Shown piece after piece: positions 43,073 to 51,471 of a stretch of 64,000 bases of DNA (position 1 is the first letter of the stretch; each line of letters starts with the position of its first letter). The position numbers were made by a program, and so were the translations under genes. The notes beneath the pieces were generated by a model that was not told the origin of the DNA, searched no databases, and saw only the letters and a list, made by a program, of their open reading frames with translations. Origin of the DNA: DATEDA01 sp963820965 (GTDB lineage: Bacteria; Pseudomonadota; Gammaproteobacteria; Burkholderiales; SG8-39); NCBI GenBank assembly GCA_963820965.1, contig CAWGCC010000003.1, positions 124,001-188,000 of the forward strand, written 5' to 3'.

Positions 43073-44986
43073 ATGCCGAAGGCACTCCTGCTGGCCGCCG
43101 CCGTGGCGGGGTTCGCCGCGATTACGAGCTCCGCCCCGGTCGGCGCTGGCCCGTCTACTGCGCCGCGAAAGACGCTCACGGCCTTCGCCGACGAACGGGA
43201 GCTCGCCGCGGTCCTCAAGCGCTGGGCCGACGAGATGCGGCTCCGCGACCTATATGCCGGGCGAATGCTCTTCAGCCAGGCCGCAACAGCGACCGCGCCG
43301 GCTCCCGCGGCGACCGCGCCGGCTCCCGCGGCGGCCGCCGCCGAGGCCGAGTCGGTCACCAATGTCCAGCACGCGGGCGTGGACGAGGGCGGAATCGTCA
43401 AGCTGCACGGCGAGCACCTCGTCATCCTGCGGCGGGGACGCCTCTTCACCGTCCGCATCGCCGGCGGCGCGCTCGAGCCCGTGTCGTCGGCCGAAGCATT
43501 TGGCCCGGATGTCGACCCCGCCGGCGCGTGGTACGACGAGATGCTCATCTCGGGGAACACGATCGCCGTCATCGGCTACAGCTATGCGCGCGGCGGCACC
43601 GAGGTCGGATTGTTCGAGATCTCCAGCGCGGGCCGGCTCGCGCACAAGGGCACCTATCACCTGCGCTCGAACGACTACTACTCCTCGCGCAACTACGCGA
43701 GCCGGCTGATCGGTACCAAGCTCGTCTTCTACTCCCCGCTCTACCTCAACCTATGGTACGGCGATCCGTACGCCTCGTTCCCGGCGATGCGCAGGTGGCA
43801 CGCAGGCGCGACCGCCGCCGAGTTCAAGCGTATCGCGCCGGCGACGCGCATCTATCGGACCGACGAGAACCTCGACCCGCATGCGGGCATCGCGCTCCAC
43901 ACCGTCTCGGTCTGCGATCTCGCTCGACTTGAGCTCGAGTGCGCGAGCACGGCGGTGATGGCCCCGCCGGGAAGAGTCTTCTATGTGTCACCGAGCTCGG
44001 TCTTCGTGTGGACGACGGCCTGGCGACGGGATGGCGCGGGTGGCGCCACCGGCTCGAGCCTGTTCCGGATTCCGCTCGACGGCGCGGCCCCCAGCGCACT
44101 CAAGACGGCCGGCTCACCCGTCGACCAGTTCTCGTTTCTCGAAGGCGAGGACGGCATGCTCAACGTCCTCGTGCGCTCGACCGGGCGCGGCGACGGCATG
44201 TGGGCGGCGGAGACGAACGCGGGCGATCTCGCGCTGCTGCGCGTCCCGCTCGCGAGCTTCTCCGACGGGCGGGACAGCGCGCCGGCGGCGGCCTATCGCT
44301 CACTGCCCAAGCCGAACGGGTACGCGCTGCAGAGCCGGTATATCGGCGCATATCTCCTTTACGGCGGTGGCACCGGCTGGCGCCGGCCGCAGGCGATGAC
44401 ACGGTCGCAGCTCTACGCGGTGAGCTATGCGGGCGACGCGCAGACTTACGAAGTGCCGCTCGTCCACGCCGTGGATCGGATCGAAGCGCTCGGCGCGAAC
44501 GCGGTGGCGGTCGGAAGCGACGGCAGGGACCTCCATCTCACGAGCCTCCGCCTCGCGCGGGTCCCGGTCGCGGTCGACCGGTACACGCGGAAGGACGCGG
44601 CGCAGGGCGAGACGCGGAGCCACGGCTTTTTCTACAAGGCCGAGAGGGGCGACGACGGCATGCTCGGGCTGCCAATCATCGGCGGTAGCCAAGCGGCGTC
44701 CCGGCAGCTGCGGAAGGAGTCGGCCGCGCTGCTCTATCTGCGGAACCGCGGATTGAGCTTCAGCGAGCTGGGGCTCCTGGAAGCGCGCCCCGGTGTCGCC
44801 GAGCGGCACGACGGCTGCCGCGCCTCGTGCGTGGACTGGTACGGCAACTCGCGGCCGCTCTTCGTCGGCGGGCGCGTCTTCGCGCTGATGGGCTACGAGA
44901 TCGTCGAGGGCGCGGCGACTGAAAAGCGGATCGTCGAGACGCGGCGGGTGAGCTTCGCGCCGCGGCCGGTCGAAATCTCGCGGTAA
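43073..44986 (+). CDS. Secreted beta-propeller domain protein (PF09826-like)
   Basis: A 637-residue exported protein. The signal peptide (MPKALLLAAAVAGFAAITSS) is followed by an Ala/Pro-rich linker and then the PF09826 entry motif SVTNVQHAGVDEGGIVKLHG, with GEHLVILRRGRLFTVRIAGG. Further repeats such as MLISGNTIAVIGYSYARGGT and LGANAVAVGSDGRDLHLTSL suggest blades. Related proteins are annotated only as beta-propeller domain proteins. Cys pairs are scarce (CDLARLELEC, CRASC). Likely periplasmic or extracellular; function unknown. It is preceded by AGGGAGGG. Confidence 0.8.
   Translation: MPKALLLAAAVAGFAAITSSAPVGAGPSTAPRKTLTAFADERELAAVLKRWADEMRLRDLYAGRMLFSQAATATAPAPAATAPAPAAAAAEAESVTNVQHAGVDEGGIVKLHGEHLVILRRGRLFTVRIAGGALEPVSSAEAFGPDVDPAGAWYDEMLISGNTIAVIGYSYARGGTEVGLFEISSAGRLAHKGTYHLRSNDYYSSRNYASRLIGTKLVFYSPLYLNLWYGDPYASFPAMRRWHAGATAAEFKRIAPATRIYRTDENLDPHAGIALHTVSVCDLARLELECASTAVMAPPGRVFYVSPSSVFVWTTAWRRDGAGGATGSSLFRIPLDGAAPSALKTAGSPVDQFSFLEGEDGMLNVLVRSTGRGDGMWAAETNAGDLALLRVPLASFSDGRDSAPAAAYRSLPKPNGYALQSRYIGAYLLYGGGTGWRRPQAMTRSQLYAVSYAGDAQTYEVPLVHAVDRIEALGANAVAVGSDGRDLHLTSLRLARVPVAVDRYTRKDAAQGETRSHGFFYKAERGDDGMLGLPIIGGSQAASRQLRKESAALLYLRNRGLSFSELGLLEARPGVAERHDGCRASCVDWYGNSRPLFVGGRVFALMGYEIVEGAATEKRIVETRRVSFAPRPVEISR
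43289..43330 (+). repeat. Two tandem copies of a 21-bp unit in the propeller gene linker
   Basis: Positions 43289-43309 and 43310-43330 are identical 21-bp units, in frame, encoding ATAPAPA twice in the Ala/Pro linker after the signal peptide. In-frame copy-number change would only lengthen or shorten the linker. Confidence 0.85.
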
Positions 44987-45020
44987 AGCAGCGCAGCACG
45001 ATTCTTCCTCCAGTTGACGC

Positions 45021-45044
45021 GGAGCCAGTTGATATACTGGCTCC
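45021..45044. promoter_or_regulatory. Perfect 9-bp dyad upstream of the TRAP operon
   Basis: GGAGCCAGT (45021-45029) and ACTGGCTCC (45036-45044) are exact inverse repeats around TGATAT. A -10-like TATACT (45033-45038) lies inside, and TTGACG (45014-45019) precedes it at a short spacing. It ends 22 bp before the TAXI gene start and fits an operator for a dimeric repressor; it could also form an mRNA leader hairpin. Confidence 0.55.
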
Positions 45045-45066
45045 CGCTTCCACGGAGGAGGATGCG

Positions 45067-46017
45067 ATGAAGCTCATGGCAATTGCCGGGGGCGCTGCTG
45101 CGCTCGTCTCGCTCGGTTCCGTCCACGCCCAGACGCTCGGCATCGGCACCGCGCCGCAGGGCTCGATCGGCTACAACATGGGTTCGGCGATCGCGAAAGT
45201 GGTCGCCGAGACCGAGCAGCTGCAGAGCCGCGTGCAGCCGTACTCCGGGTCGAGCGCGATCCTGCCGCTCGTCAACTCCGGCGAGCTCGACCTCACGGTC
45301 TGCAACGTGCTCGAGGCGCAGGAGGCGGCGGCGGGCGAAGGGCCCTACAACGGCCGCAAGCAGCCGAACGTGCGCGTGCTCGCGGTGATCTTCCCGATCT
45401 ATTCCAGCATCTTCGTGAAGAAGGACTCGCCGATCCAGACGATCGCCGAGCTGAAGGGCAAGCGCCTGCCGTACGGCTACACGGCGCAGCTCACTCTCAA
45501 CCGGGTGGTAGACGCGATCCTCGCGACCGGCGGGCTCACCGGCAAGGACATCGTCCCGGTGCTGGTCCCGAACGTCATCCGCGGCGTCGATGATTTCGCC
45601 GAGGGCAAGGCGGACGGCGGCTTCTTCGCGCTCGGCGCGGCCAAGGTCTCCGAGATCGACAAGTCGGTCGGCGGCATCCGTTACCTGCCGGTGTCGGACG
45701 ACCCGGCCGCGGTGGCGGCGATGCAGAAGATCATGGCCTACGCGTACGTGACGACGGTGAACCCTTCGCCCGCGTTCGCCGGCCTCGCCGGGCCCACCAA
45801 GCTCATGGCCTACGACTACCTCGTCGTCGCCGGCAGCCACGTCAAGGACGACGTCGTGTACCGCATCGCGAAGGCGATGTACGAGAACAAGCCGAAGCTG
45901 GTCGAGAGCCTCCGGGCGTTCGTCGGGTTCAACCCGGACGGCATGTTCAAGCAGATGCCGGCTCCGTTCCATCCCGGCGCGGTGAAGTACTACAGCGAGA
46001 AGGGTCTCAAGCAGTAG
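45067..46017 (+). CDS. TAXI-family TRAP transporter solute-binding protein
   Basis: Periplasmic receptor of 316 residues of the TAXI (TRAP-associated extracytoplasmic immunogenic) family. A short signal peptide ends near SVHAQ-TLGIGTAPQ. Family stretches are LGIGTAPQGSIGYNMGSAIA, QPYSGSSAILPLVNSGELDL, AVIFPIYSSIFVKKDSPIQT and KGKRLPYGYTAQLT. It lies three bases before the fused TRAP permease gene, the standard pair for Na+-driven uptake of an organic acid. A strong GGAGGAGG site precedes the ATG. Confidence 0.92.
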   Translation: MKLMAIAGGAAALVSLGSVHAQTLGIGTAPQGSIGYNMGSAIAKVVAETEQLQSRVQPYSGSSAILPLVNSGELDLTVCNVLEAQEAAAGEGPYNGRKQPNVRVLAVIFPIYSSIFVKKDSPIQTIAELKGKRLPYGYTAQLTLNRVVDAILATGGLTGKDIVPVLVPNVIRGVDDFAEGKADGGFFALGAAKVSEIDKSVGGIRYLPVSDDPAAVAAMQKIMAYAYVTTVNPSPAFAGLAGPTKLMAYDYLVVAGSHVKDDVVYRIAKAMYENKPKLVESLRAFVGFNPDGMFKQMPAPFHPGAVKYYSEKGLKQ

Positions 46018-46020
46018 CGG

Positions 46021-47976
46021 ATGGCTGAGGCGTTCATCGAGAGCCCTCAGCCTCCCGGCGCGGCGCGCCCCTGGGCGCGCACGATTCTCCTCCTCCAGGC
46101 GATGCTCGTCGCCTGCGTCGTCGCGTGGGTGCTCGACCTGCCGCAGAAGGCGGGCATTGCGCTCTACACCGAGCAGTTTCTCGTCACGGTCCTCGGTCTG
46201 GCGATCGCGCTCTGCTTTCTCACCGCGCCGGCGCGACCCCACGACCATGAAGGAACGCGCTCGCGCGTTGAGGGCCGCGTGCCGTGGTGGGATGCGGTCG
46301 CGGCGTTCGTCGGGCTCGCGCTGTGCCTGTGGATCGCCTGGCGCTACCCGACGCTCGTGTACGAGCTCGCCAGCCGACCGCTCGACGGCATCCTGATGTC
46401 GGCGGTGCTCGCGCTCCTCGTGCTCGAGGGCACGCGGCGCATGACCGGCATCTCGCTCGTCGGCTTTACGCTCGCAGGCGTCGTCTACGCAATGGTCGGC
46501 CACCATCTGCCCGGCGTGTTCCAGGCGCGGCCGGTCGACTTCACGCGGCTGCTCGTGTACCTCGGCCTCGACACGAACGCGCTCCTCGGCACGTCGCTCA
46601 GCATCGCGGTGATCGTGGTCGTGCCGTTCATCCTGCTCGGGACACTCCTCAGCAGGTGCGGCGGGTCGGAGTTCTTCACCGACCTGGCGATGGCGTGGAT
46701 GGGACGCTACCGGGGCGGCGCGGCGAAGATCGCGGTCGCCGGCTCCGCGTTCTTCGGCATGATCTCCGGCAGCGCGGTCGCGAACGTCTCGGCGGTCGGC
46801 GTCGTCACGATCCCGATGATGAAGCGCTCCGGCTTCCCGGCGCAGATCGCGGCGGCGATCGAGGCGGTCGGTTCGACCGGCGGCCAGCTCATGCCGCCGG
46901 TGATGGGCGCGGCGGCGTTCCTGATGGCCGAAGTGCTGCAGGTGCCGTACGTCGCGGTGATGATCGCCGCGATCATCCCGGCGTTCCTGTACTACCTCGC
47001 GCTCTTCTTCCAGGTCGACCTCGAGGCCGCCAAGCGCGGCATCCGCGGCGAGCCCGCGGCGCGCGCGACGCAGACGCTCGCGGTCCTGAAGGCCGGCTGG
47101 TACTTCCCGGTGCCGTTCGGGCTGCTCGTCTACGCGCTCGTGGTCTGGAACTGGCGCGCCGAGTACGCGGCGCTCGCCGCCGCTGCGGTGCTTATCGCCT
47201 GCTCGCTCGCCTTCGGGTACAAGGGCGAGCGGATTCCGCTGAAGGACATGCTCAAGGCGACCGTGTCGACCGGCGGCGCCGTGGTGGACCTCATCCTCAT
47301 CTGTGCGGTCGCGGGGATGTTCATCGGCATCCTCAACATCACCGGGCTCGCCTTCGGCATGACGCTGCAGCTCCTCGCGATCACCGGCGAGAGCCTGCCG
47401 TGGCTCCTCGCGCTCACCGCAGTCATGGCGATCCTGCTCGGCCTCGGTCTGCCCACCGTGGGCGTCTACATCATCATGGCCACGTTGATCGCGCCGGCGC
47501 TCGTGAAGGTCGGGATCGCGCCGATGGCGGCGCACATGTTCCTGCTGTACTTCGGGATCATGTCGATGGTGACGCCGCCGGTGGCCCTGTCGGCGTTCGC
47601 GGCCGCGAACATCGCCGGCGCCGACGTCGACAAGACCGGCTGGACCGCGACGCGGATCGGCTGGGCCGCCTACATCGTGCCGTTTCTCTTCGTGCTCTCG
47701 CCGAGCCTGCTCATGCAGGGGAGCCCGTTCGTGATCGCCTGGGCGGTCGCGACCGCGGCGGTCGGGATCTGGCTGGGGACTCTCGGGGTCGTCGGTTTCT
47801 TCTACGCGCCCATTCCACCGCTGCGACGCGCGCTCTTCATCGTCGCCGGCGTGCTGACGCTCATCCCCGCGGACATGTTCCCCGGAGCGATCTACACCGA
47901 CTTCGCCGGGCTGGCGCTCGGCGGTGTGATGCTTGCACGCGAGCTCGGCTTCACGCGGCGCGCACGCCGCGCCTGA
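46021..47976 (+). CDS. TRAP transporter fused permease (4TM-12TM)
   Basis: A 651-residue integral membrane protein combining the small (DctQ-like) and large (DctM-like) TRAP subunits, as is usual with TAXI receptors. Many transmembrane helices are visible. Family motifs include FFGMISGSAVANVSAVGVVT, GSTGGQLMPPVMGAAAFLMA, LILICAVAGMFIGILNITGL and LPTVGVYIIMATLIAPALVK. It pairs with the TAXI receptor just upstream. Substrate not known. A very long reading frame on the opposite strand is a GC-driven shadow. Confidence 0.93.
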   Translation: MAEAFIESPQPPGAARPWARTILLLQAMLVACVVAWVLDLPQKAGIALYTEQFLVTVLGLAIALCFLTAPARPHDHEGTRSRVEGRVPWWDAVAAFVGLALCLWIAWRYPTLVYELASRPLDGILMSAVLALLVLEGTRRMTGISLVGFTLAGVVYAMVGHHLPGVFQARPVDFTRLLVYLGLDTNALLGTSLSIAVIVVVPFILLGTLLSRCGGSEFFTDLAMAWMGRYRGGAAKIAVAGSAFFGMISGSAVANVSAVGVVTIPMMKRSGFPAQIAAAIEAVGSTGGQLMPPVMGAAAFLMAEVLQVPYVAVMIAAIIPAFLYYLALFFQVDLEAAKRGIRGEPAARATQTLAVLKAGWYFPVPFGLLVYALVVWNWRAEYAALAAAAVLIACSLAFGYKGERIPLKDMLKATVSTGGAVVDLILICAVAGMFIGILNITGLAFGMTLQLLAITGESLPWLLALTAVMAILLGLGLPTVGVYIIMATLIAPALVKVGIAPMAAHMFLLYFGIMSMVTPPVALSAFAAANIAGADVDKTGWTATRIGWAAYIVPFLFVLSPSLLMQGSPFVIAWAVATAAVGIWLGTLGVVGFFYAPIPPLRRALFIVAGVLTLIPADMFPGAIYTDFAGLALGGVMLARELGFTRRARRA

Positions 47977-48015
47977 AACGACAGAATGCGGACCGCAGGT
48001 GTGGCGGAGCGGGCG

Positions 48016-48420
48016 CTACTTCACGACCGCCAATCCCGCGTCCTTCCACGCAGCGATGCCGCCCCGCACGTTCGCGGTGTCGGTGTAGCCGCGTTCGGTC
48101 ATCGTGCGGGTGGCGCGCTCGCCGGCGTTGCCGTCACTGCAATAGACGACGATCGAACGGTCCCTGGCCGGCGCCAGATCGGCCAACCGGCGCTCCAGAT
48201 CTCCGATCGGGACCGATACCGCGTTCGCGATGCGTTCGCGCGCGTAGGCGTCGCTCGGCCGGACGTCGAGGACGAGGGCAGCCTGGTCCGCGATGACGCG
48301 GCTCGCTTCCAACGCATCGAGCTCCCGGATTGGCGTCCGGTTCGCGTTCGGGAACCACACCGCCGCGAGCAGGCAGACGACGAGGGCGACGGCGACCTGC
48401 TGCGTGGAAGCGAGTCTCAT
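48016..48420 (-). CDS. Membrane-anchored rhodanese-like protein
   Basis: A 134-residue protein with an N-terminal hydrophobic anchor or signal (VAVALVVCLLAAVWF) and one rhodanese domain. The domain has ALVLDVRPSDAYARERIANA, and the active-site loop is VVYCSDGNAGERATR with the persulfide-carrying Cys. It ends with VRGGIAAWKDAGLAVV, typical of the fold. The anchor places it at the periplasmic side. It is convergent with the TRAP permease gene. Sulfur donor or acceptor unknown. Confidence 0.85.
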   Translation of the reverse strand: MRLASTQQVAVALVVCLLAAVWFPNANRTPIRELDALEASRVIADQAALVLDVRPSDAYARERIANAVSVPIGDLERRLADLAPARDRSIVVYCSDGNAGERATRTMTERGYTDTANVRGGIAAWKDAGLAVVK

Positions 48421-48635
48421 GCGAGCTCACGGGTGGATGGAACGACTGCCAGCGTACCGTACACGCCCGCGTGCGCGCGGCGAGGTGGGCCGTACACTGC
48501 GGCATCTGTCACGCGGTTCCCGCCCCCGAGCCATGCGTCGAGCCGGCGCGGGTGAAAGAGGTGGCGCCCATCCATCAGAGAGGCGTCGGGGGTTCGACTT
48601 TAGCGCCGAGTTTCCGGACAATCGCCCGGGACACG

Positions 48636-49049
48636 ATGCCCGCCGCCCGCCCGACCCGCCGCCGCGCAAGCCTCGCCCCGCGCAGGGAGAAGCGCGGGCT
48701 CGATGCCGCGCAGATCGCGCTCGCGCCGGACGCGCCCGAACTCGCGCCGCTCAGCGCCGAGGTGCGCGCCGCCGGGGGTGCGCCGATCGGCGCCTATCGC
48801 GAGCCGCTCTCCGGCCGCGCCCTGCTGCCCGTCGCCGCAGTGCAGCCGACGCCGTTCCAGCGCGATCTCTCGCCCACGCACACGAAGCGCCTCGCGCAGA
48901 AGATCGACGAAGCCGGCGCGTTCCTGGAGCCGATCATGCCGATCGCGGCGGCGCTCACGCGGATGGCCGCGGCGGCCAGGCGCTTCGACCCGAAGAGCGT
49001 GAAAGCGGGCGATCTCGCGCTCGTCGCGGCGCTCGCGCCCGAGGGTTAG
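48636..49049 (+). pseudogene. ParB-like nuclease-family protein with internal deletion
   Basis: An uninterrupted 137-residue frame. It starts with an Arg-rich segment and KRGLDAAQIALAPDAPELAP, then VQPTPFQRDLSPTHTKRLAQ, KIDEAGAFLEP. This is the entrance of a ParB/sulfiredoxin-like domain, which in full-length relatives continues with the GxxRxxA catalytic strand. Here FLEP is followed directly by a C-terminal-type tail (IMPIAAALTRMAAAARRFDP, KSVKAGDLALVAAL), so most of the catalytic and HTH parts are missing in frame. The reading relies on recalled relatives. The product is probably inactive. The next gene starts 14 bp downstream. Confidence 0.55.
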
Positions 49050-49063
49050 AGAACGGTTCGCGC

Positions 49064-50020
49064 ATGTCCGACCAACGACTCTCCTGGATGCGCGGAGTTC
49101 TCCTCGTACCTCTTCTGCTGTCCGCTCCTTTCTCCTGCGGCCTGGCGCAGGGCGCAGGAGACGACGACGTGAAGGCTCTCCGGGAGACCCTCGTGCTGAT
49201 CGAGGAAGTGAAGGCGTTCGGGCGAACGCTCGGCGTCGAGCCGAGCGAGGCCCTGAGTCAGAGCAGCCGGGAAAAGCCTGCCCGTTCGATGTTGTGGCTC
49301 TGGCTCCAGAGACTCGGCACGATTGCGCTTCATGCTTCCCTGGATATCAGGCTCGAGATACAGTTCTCAGCCACCAAGGAAGAGCTGCCGCTCGAGTACC
49401 TCTATCTTTCCGGCAGCTACAGCGCCTATTTCCGGCAGGGGAATCAGTTCGGCGACCCGCGCTCCGTCGCCACGGTCGATTTCGCGCGCGATTCGATGCT
49501 GATCAAGGTCAAGACCGTGCTGCACGAGGACATGCACGACGACAGGAACTTCGATCTCCCGTGGGAAGACGAGGAGTCGATCATCACGCCGCTCGGGGCG
49601 CTGGCCGCCCTGGAATTCTTCAAGCACAAGGCCGATCGGGCAAATACCGAGCGCGCGCTGGAGGGGATCGAAGAGGAGAGAACCCTTTCGCGAGAGCTCG
49701 TTGCGATCGCGCGGACAGCCGACCAGCTCTTCAGGATCGGGGCGCCGTCCGAGTCGAGGAGAAAAGTACTCGAGCTGGTCCGCTCTTCGCGTCGTTATGC
49801 GCGCTGGTTCGAGTCCCATCTCGAGCACCAGGACGCGGATCGCGCGCTGGAAGCCAAGATCAGCCACGATCTCGCATACTACAAATACTACGACCGCATC
49901 GTCTCGATGTACGAGAGTCGAGGAGAGCTGCGAACGATCATCCGCGACCTCAAGAAGGTGCCTCAGGGGTCGACCGGGGAGGCTCTGGAAAGATTCCTCG
50001 CCGAACTGGAGCGGCAGTAG
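49064..50020 (+). CDS. Uncharacterised secreted protein with HExxH motif
   Basis: A 318-residue exported protein that I do not recognise. A signal peptide (WMRGVLLVPLLLSAPFSCGL) is followed by mixed alpha/beta sequence. The segment IKVKTVLHEDMHDDRNFDLP contains HEDMH, matching the zinc-protease motif HExxH. An acidic stretch (WEDEESIITPLGALAALEFF) about 17 residues later could supply a third ligand as in gluzincins. The C-terminal half is a charged helical region rich in Arg and Glu. The Cys in APFSC is not a good lipobox. Metallopeptidase activity is a hypothesis only. Confidence 0.7.
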   Translation: MSDQRLSWMRGVLLVPLLLSAPFSCGLAQGAGDDDVKALRETLVLIEEVKAFGRTLGVEPSEALSQSSREKPARSMLWLWLQRLGTIALHASLDIRLEIQFSATKEELPLEYLYLSGSYSAYFRQGNQFGDPRSVATVDFARDSMLIKVKTVLHEDMHDDRNFDLPWEDEESIITPLGALAALEFFKHKADRANTERALEGIEEERTLSRELVAIARTADQLFRIGAPSESRRKVLELVRSSRRYARWFESHLEHQDADRALEAKISHDLAYYKYYDRIVSMYESRGELRTIIRDLKKVPQGSTGEALERFLAELERQ

Positions 50021-50230
50021 GAAGTCGGTCTCGACCCCTAGCCGCAGAGCTGACCGTGGCCGACCTGACTACTGCGGGTCGAGCCGATGCCGGCACACGC
50101 GCTGCTTTCCCGGCGCCGCGAAGACGGCGGCAACGATCTTCGGCTCGGCGCCGCGGTAATTCATCCGCGGCTTAGAATCCACTGTCCGGCGATAAACCCA
50201 ACATGCCGTAGCCCGCAAAGGAGGGTGGAG

Positions 50231-51226
50231 ATGAGAGCGATTTCGGTCGGCCTCTTGGCGTTTGCATTGAGCGGCTGTGCGACCACGCCGATGGGCGATC
50301 CAACAGTGTCGATACTGGTCGATCTCGATCCGGCGAGTACGGAGCGCACGGTGATCGTCGAGAGCATCACCGCGGACCGCAGCGGCATGCTTTATCTCCC
50401 CGATCGGGTGACCGGAAATATCCTCCGGGTCGATCCCAAGTCGCCGAAGGCGGTTGTCGTCGGAAGGATCGAGGCCCGGGAGATCCAGGGCAAAAGAGTC
50501 AATGCCGATCCTTCGGGTATCGCGTTTAACTCTCAAGGTGATCTTTTCGTAGCCGTCGGTCCGTTCAGTGAAGTTGTGCGCATCCGGGGTGCTGAGCTCG
50601 ATCCGGCGAAGCCGGGATTGGCGCAAACCTTTGCGACCGGGACGGCTGGCGCGAATGGCATCGTCTTTGACCGGCAAGGAAATCTTTTCGTCTCAGGCGG
50701 CGCCAGCGGCATCGTCTATCGTGTCGGTCCGAATGGCGGCGCAGCCCAAGCGGCGGTGCAAATCGACAAGTACGTGCGCACGCTGCCCGACGGCAAGACC
50801 CAGCAGCAGATTGTCGCCAACGGTGTCGAGTTCGATGCCAACGGTGTGCTCCATGTCGCCGACACGGCGCGCGGCGCGATCTGGAAGGTTGTGATCGGCG
50901 CCGATGGCAAAGGCGGCAAACCGGTGCTACTCGCTCAGAGTCCACTGCTCGAAGGTGCCGACGGTCTGGCGTTCGATCGCAGTGGCACGCTCTGGGTCGT
51001 CCCTAATGAGCTTAACGCCATCGTCACGGTTACGCCGGATGGACAAGTGCGGCAGGTCGCCAAGAACGGCAGCCGGGGACCGTTGGAATTCCCGTCGGCG
51101 ATCGTCTTTGCCGGCGATCGTGGTTATGTCTCAAACTTCGATACGCCGCGGCGCGACAACGTGGACGCCAACGGTCTTACCGCTCGCGACGGCATTGGCG
51201 CTTCCATCGTCCAGATCGCACCTTAG
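50231..51226 (+). CDS. SMP-30/NHL-type beta-propeller lipoprotein
   Basis: A 331-residue lipoprotein. The signal ends with the lipobox ALSGC (Cys17). The mature part has repeated beta-propeller blades of the NHL/SMP-30 gluconolactonase-like type: ITADRSGMLYLPDRVTGNIL, IAFNSQGDLFVAVGPFSEVV, GIVFDRQGNLFVSGGASGIV, GVEFDANGVLHVADTARGAI and GLAFDRSGTLWVVPNELNAI. The catalytic residues of SMP-30 are not evident, so it may bind rather than cleave. AAAGGAGGG precedes the ATG. Its codon use is less GC-biased than neighbouring genes, which may signal later acquisition. Confidence 0.8.
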   Translation: MRAISVGLLAFALSGCATTPMGDPTVSILVDLDPASTERTVIVESITADRSGMLYLPDRVTGNILRVDPKSPKAVVVGRIEAREIQGKRVNADPSGIAFNSQGDLFVAVGPFSEVVRIRGAELDPAKPGLAQTFATGTAGANGIVFDRQGNLFVSGGASGIVYRVGPNGGAAQAAVQIDKYVRTLPDGKTQQQIVANGVEFDANGVLHVADTARGAIWKVVIGADGKGGKPVLLAQSPLLEGADGLAFDRSGTLWVVPNELNAIVTVTPDGQVRQVAKNGSRGPLEFPSAIVFAGDRGYVSNFDTPRRDNVDANGLTARDGIGASIVQIAP

Positions 51227-51471
51227 GAGCGTCTTTGTCCGGCCCTGCGAGGACCACCTGCGCAGGCAGCTTGGCGTTCGGGGCCACGACGCCCTGCAAA
51301 CGAGCCGGGCCCGCGGTGTCACCGGAACCGGCGCCGTGTCGACACCAATGGCGGCATCGGGGTGGATACCGAGAGCTTCGAAGCAGCCGGCGGCGGTCGA
51401 CTCCTGCTGGCCGGTTTGCGACGTGGCGGGAAGCGAGCCGTTGCCGACATTCACGTCGCCCCTAAACCACC

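Noticed and set aside
44893..47535. Very long minus-strand open frame (about 880 codons) opposite the TAXI-TRAP genes
   Set aside because: It mirrors the TRAP coding frames, its translation is Arg/His/Asp-rich without any domain, and it is explained by the high GC of the third codon positions.
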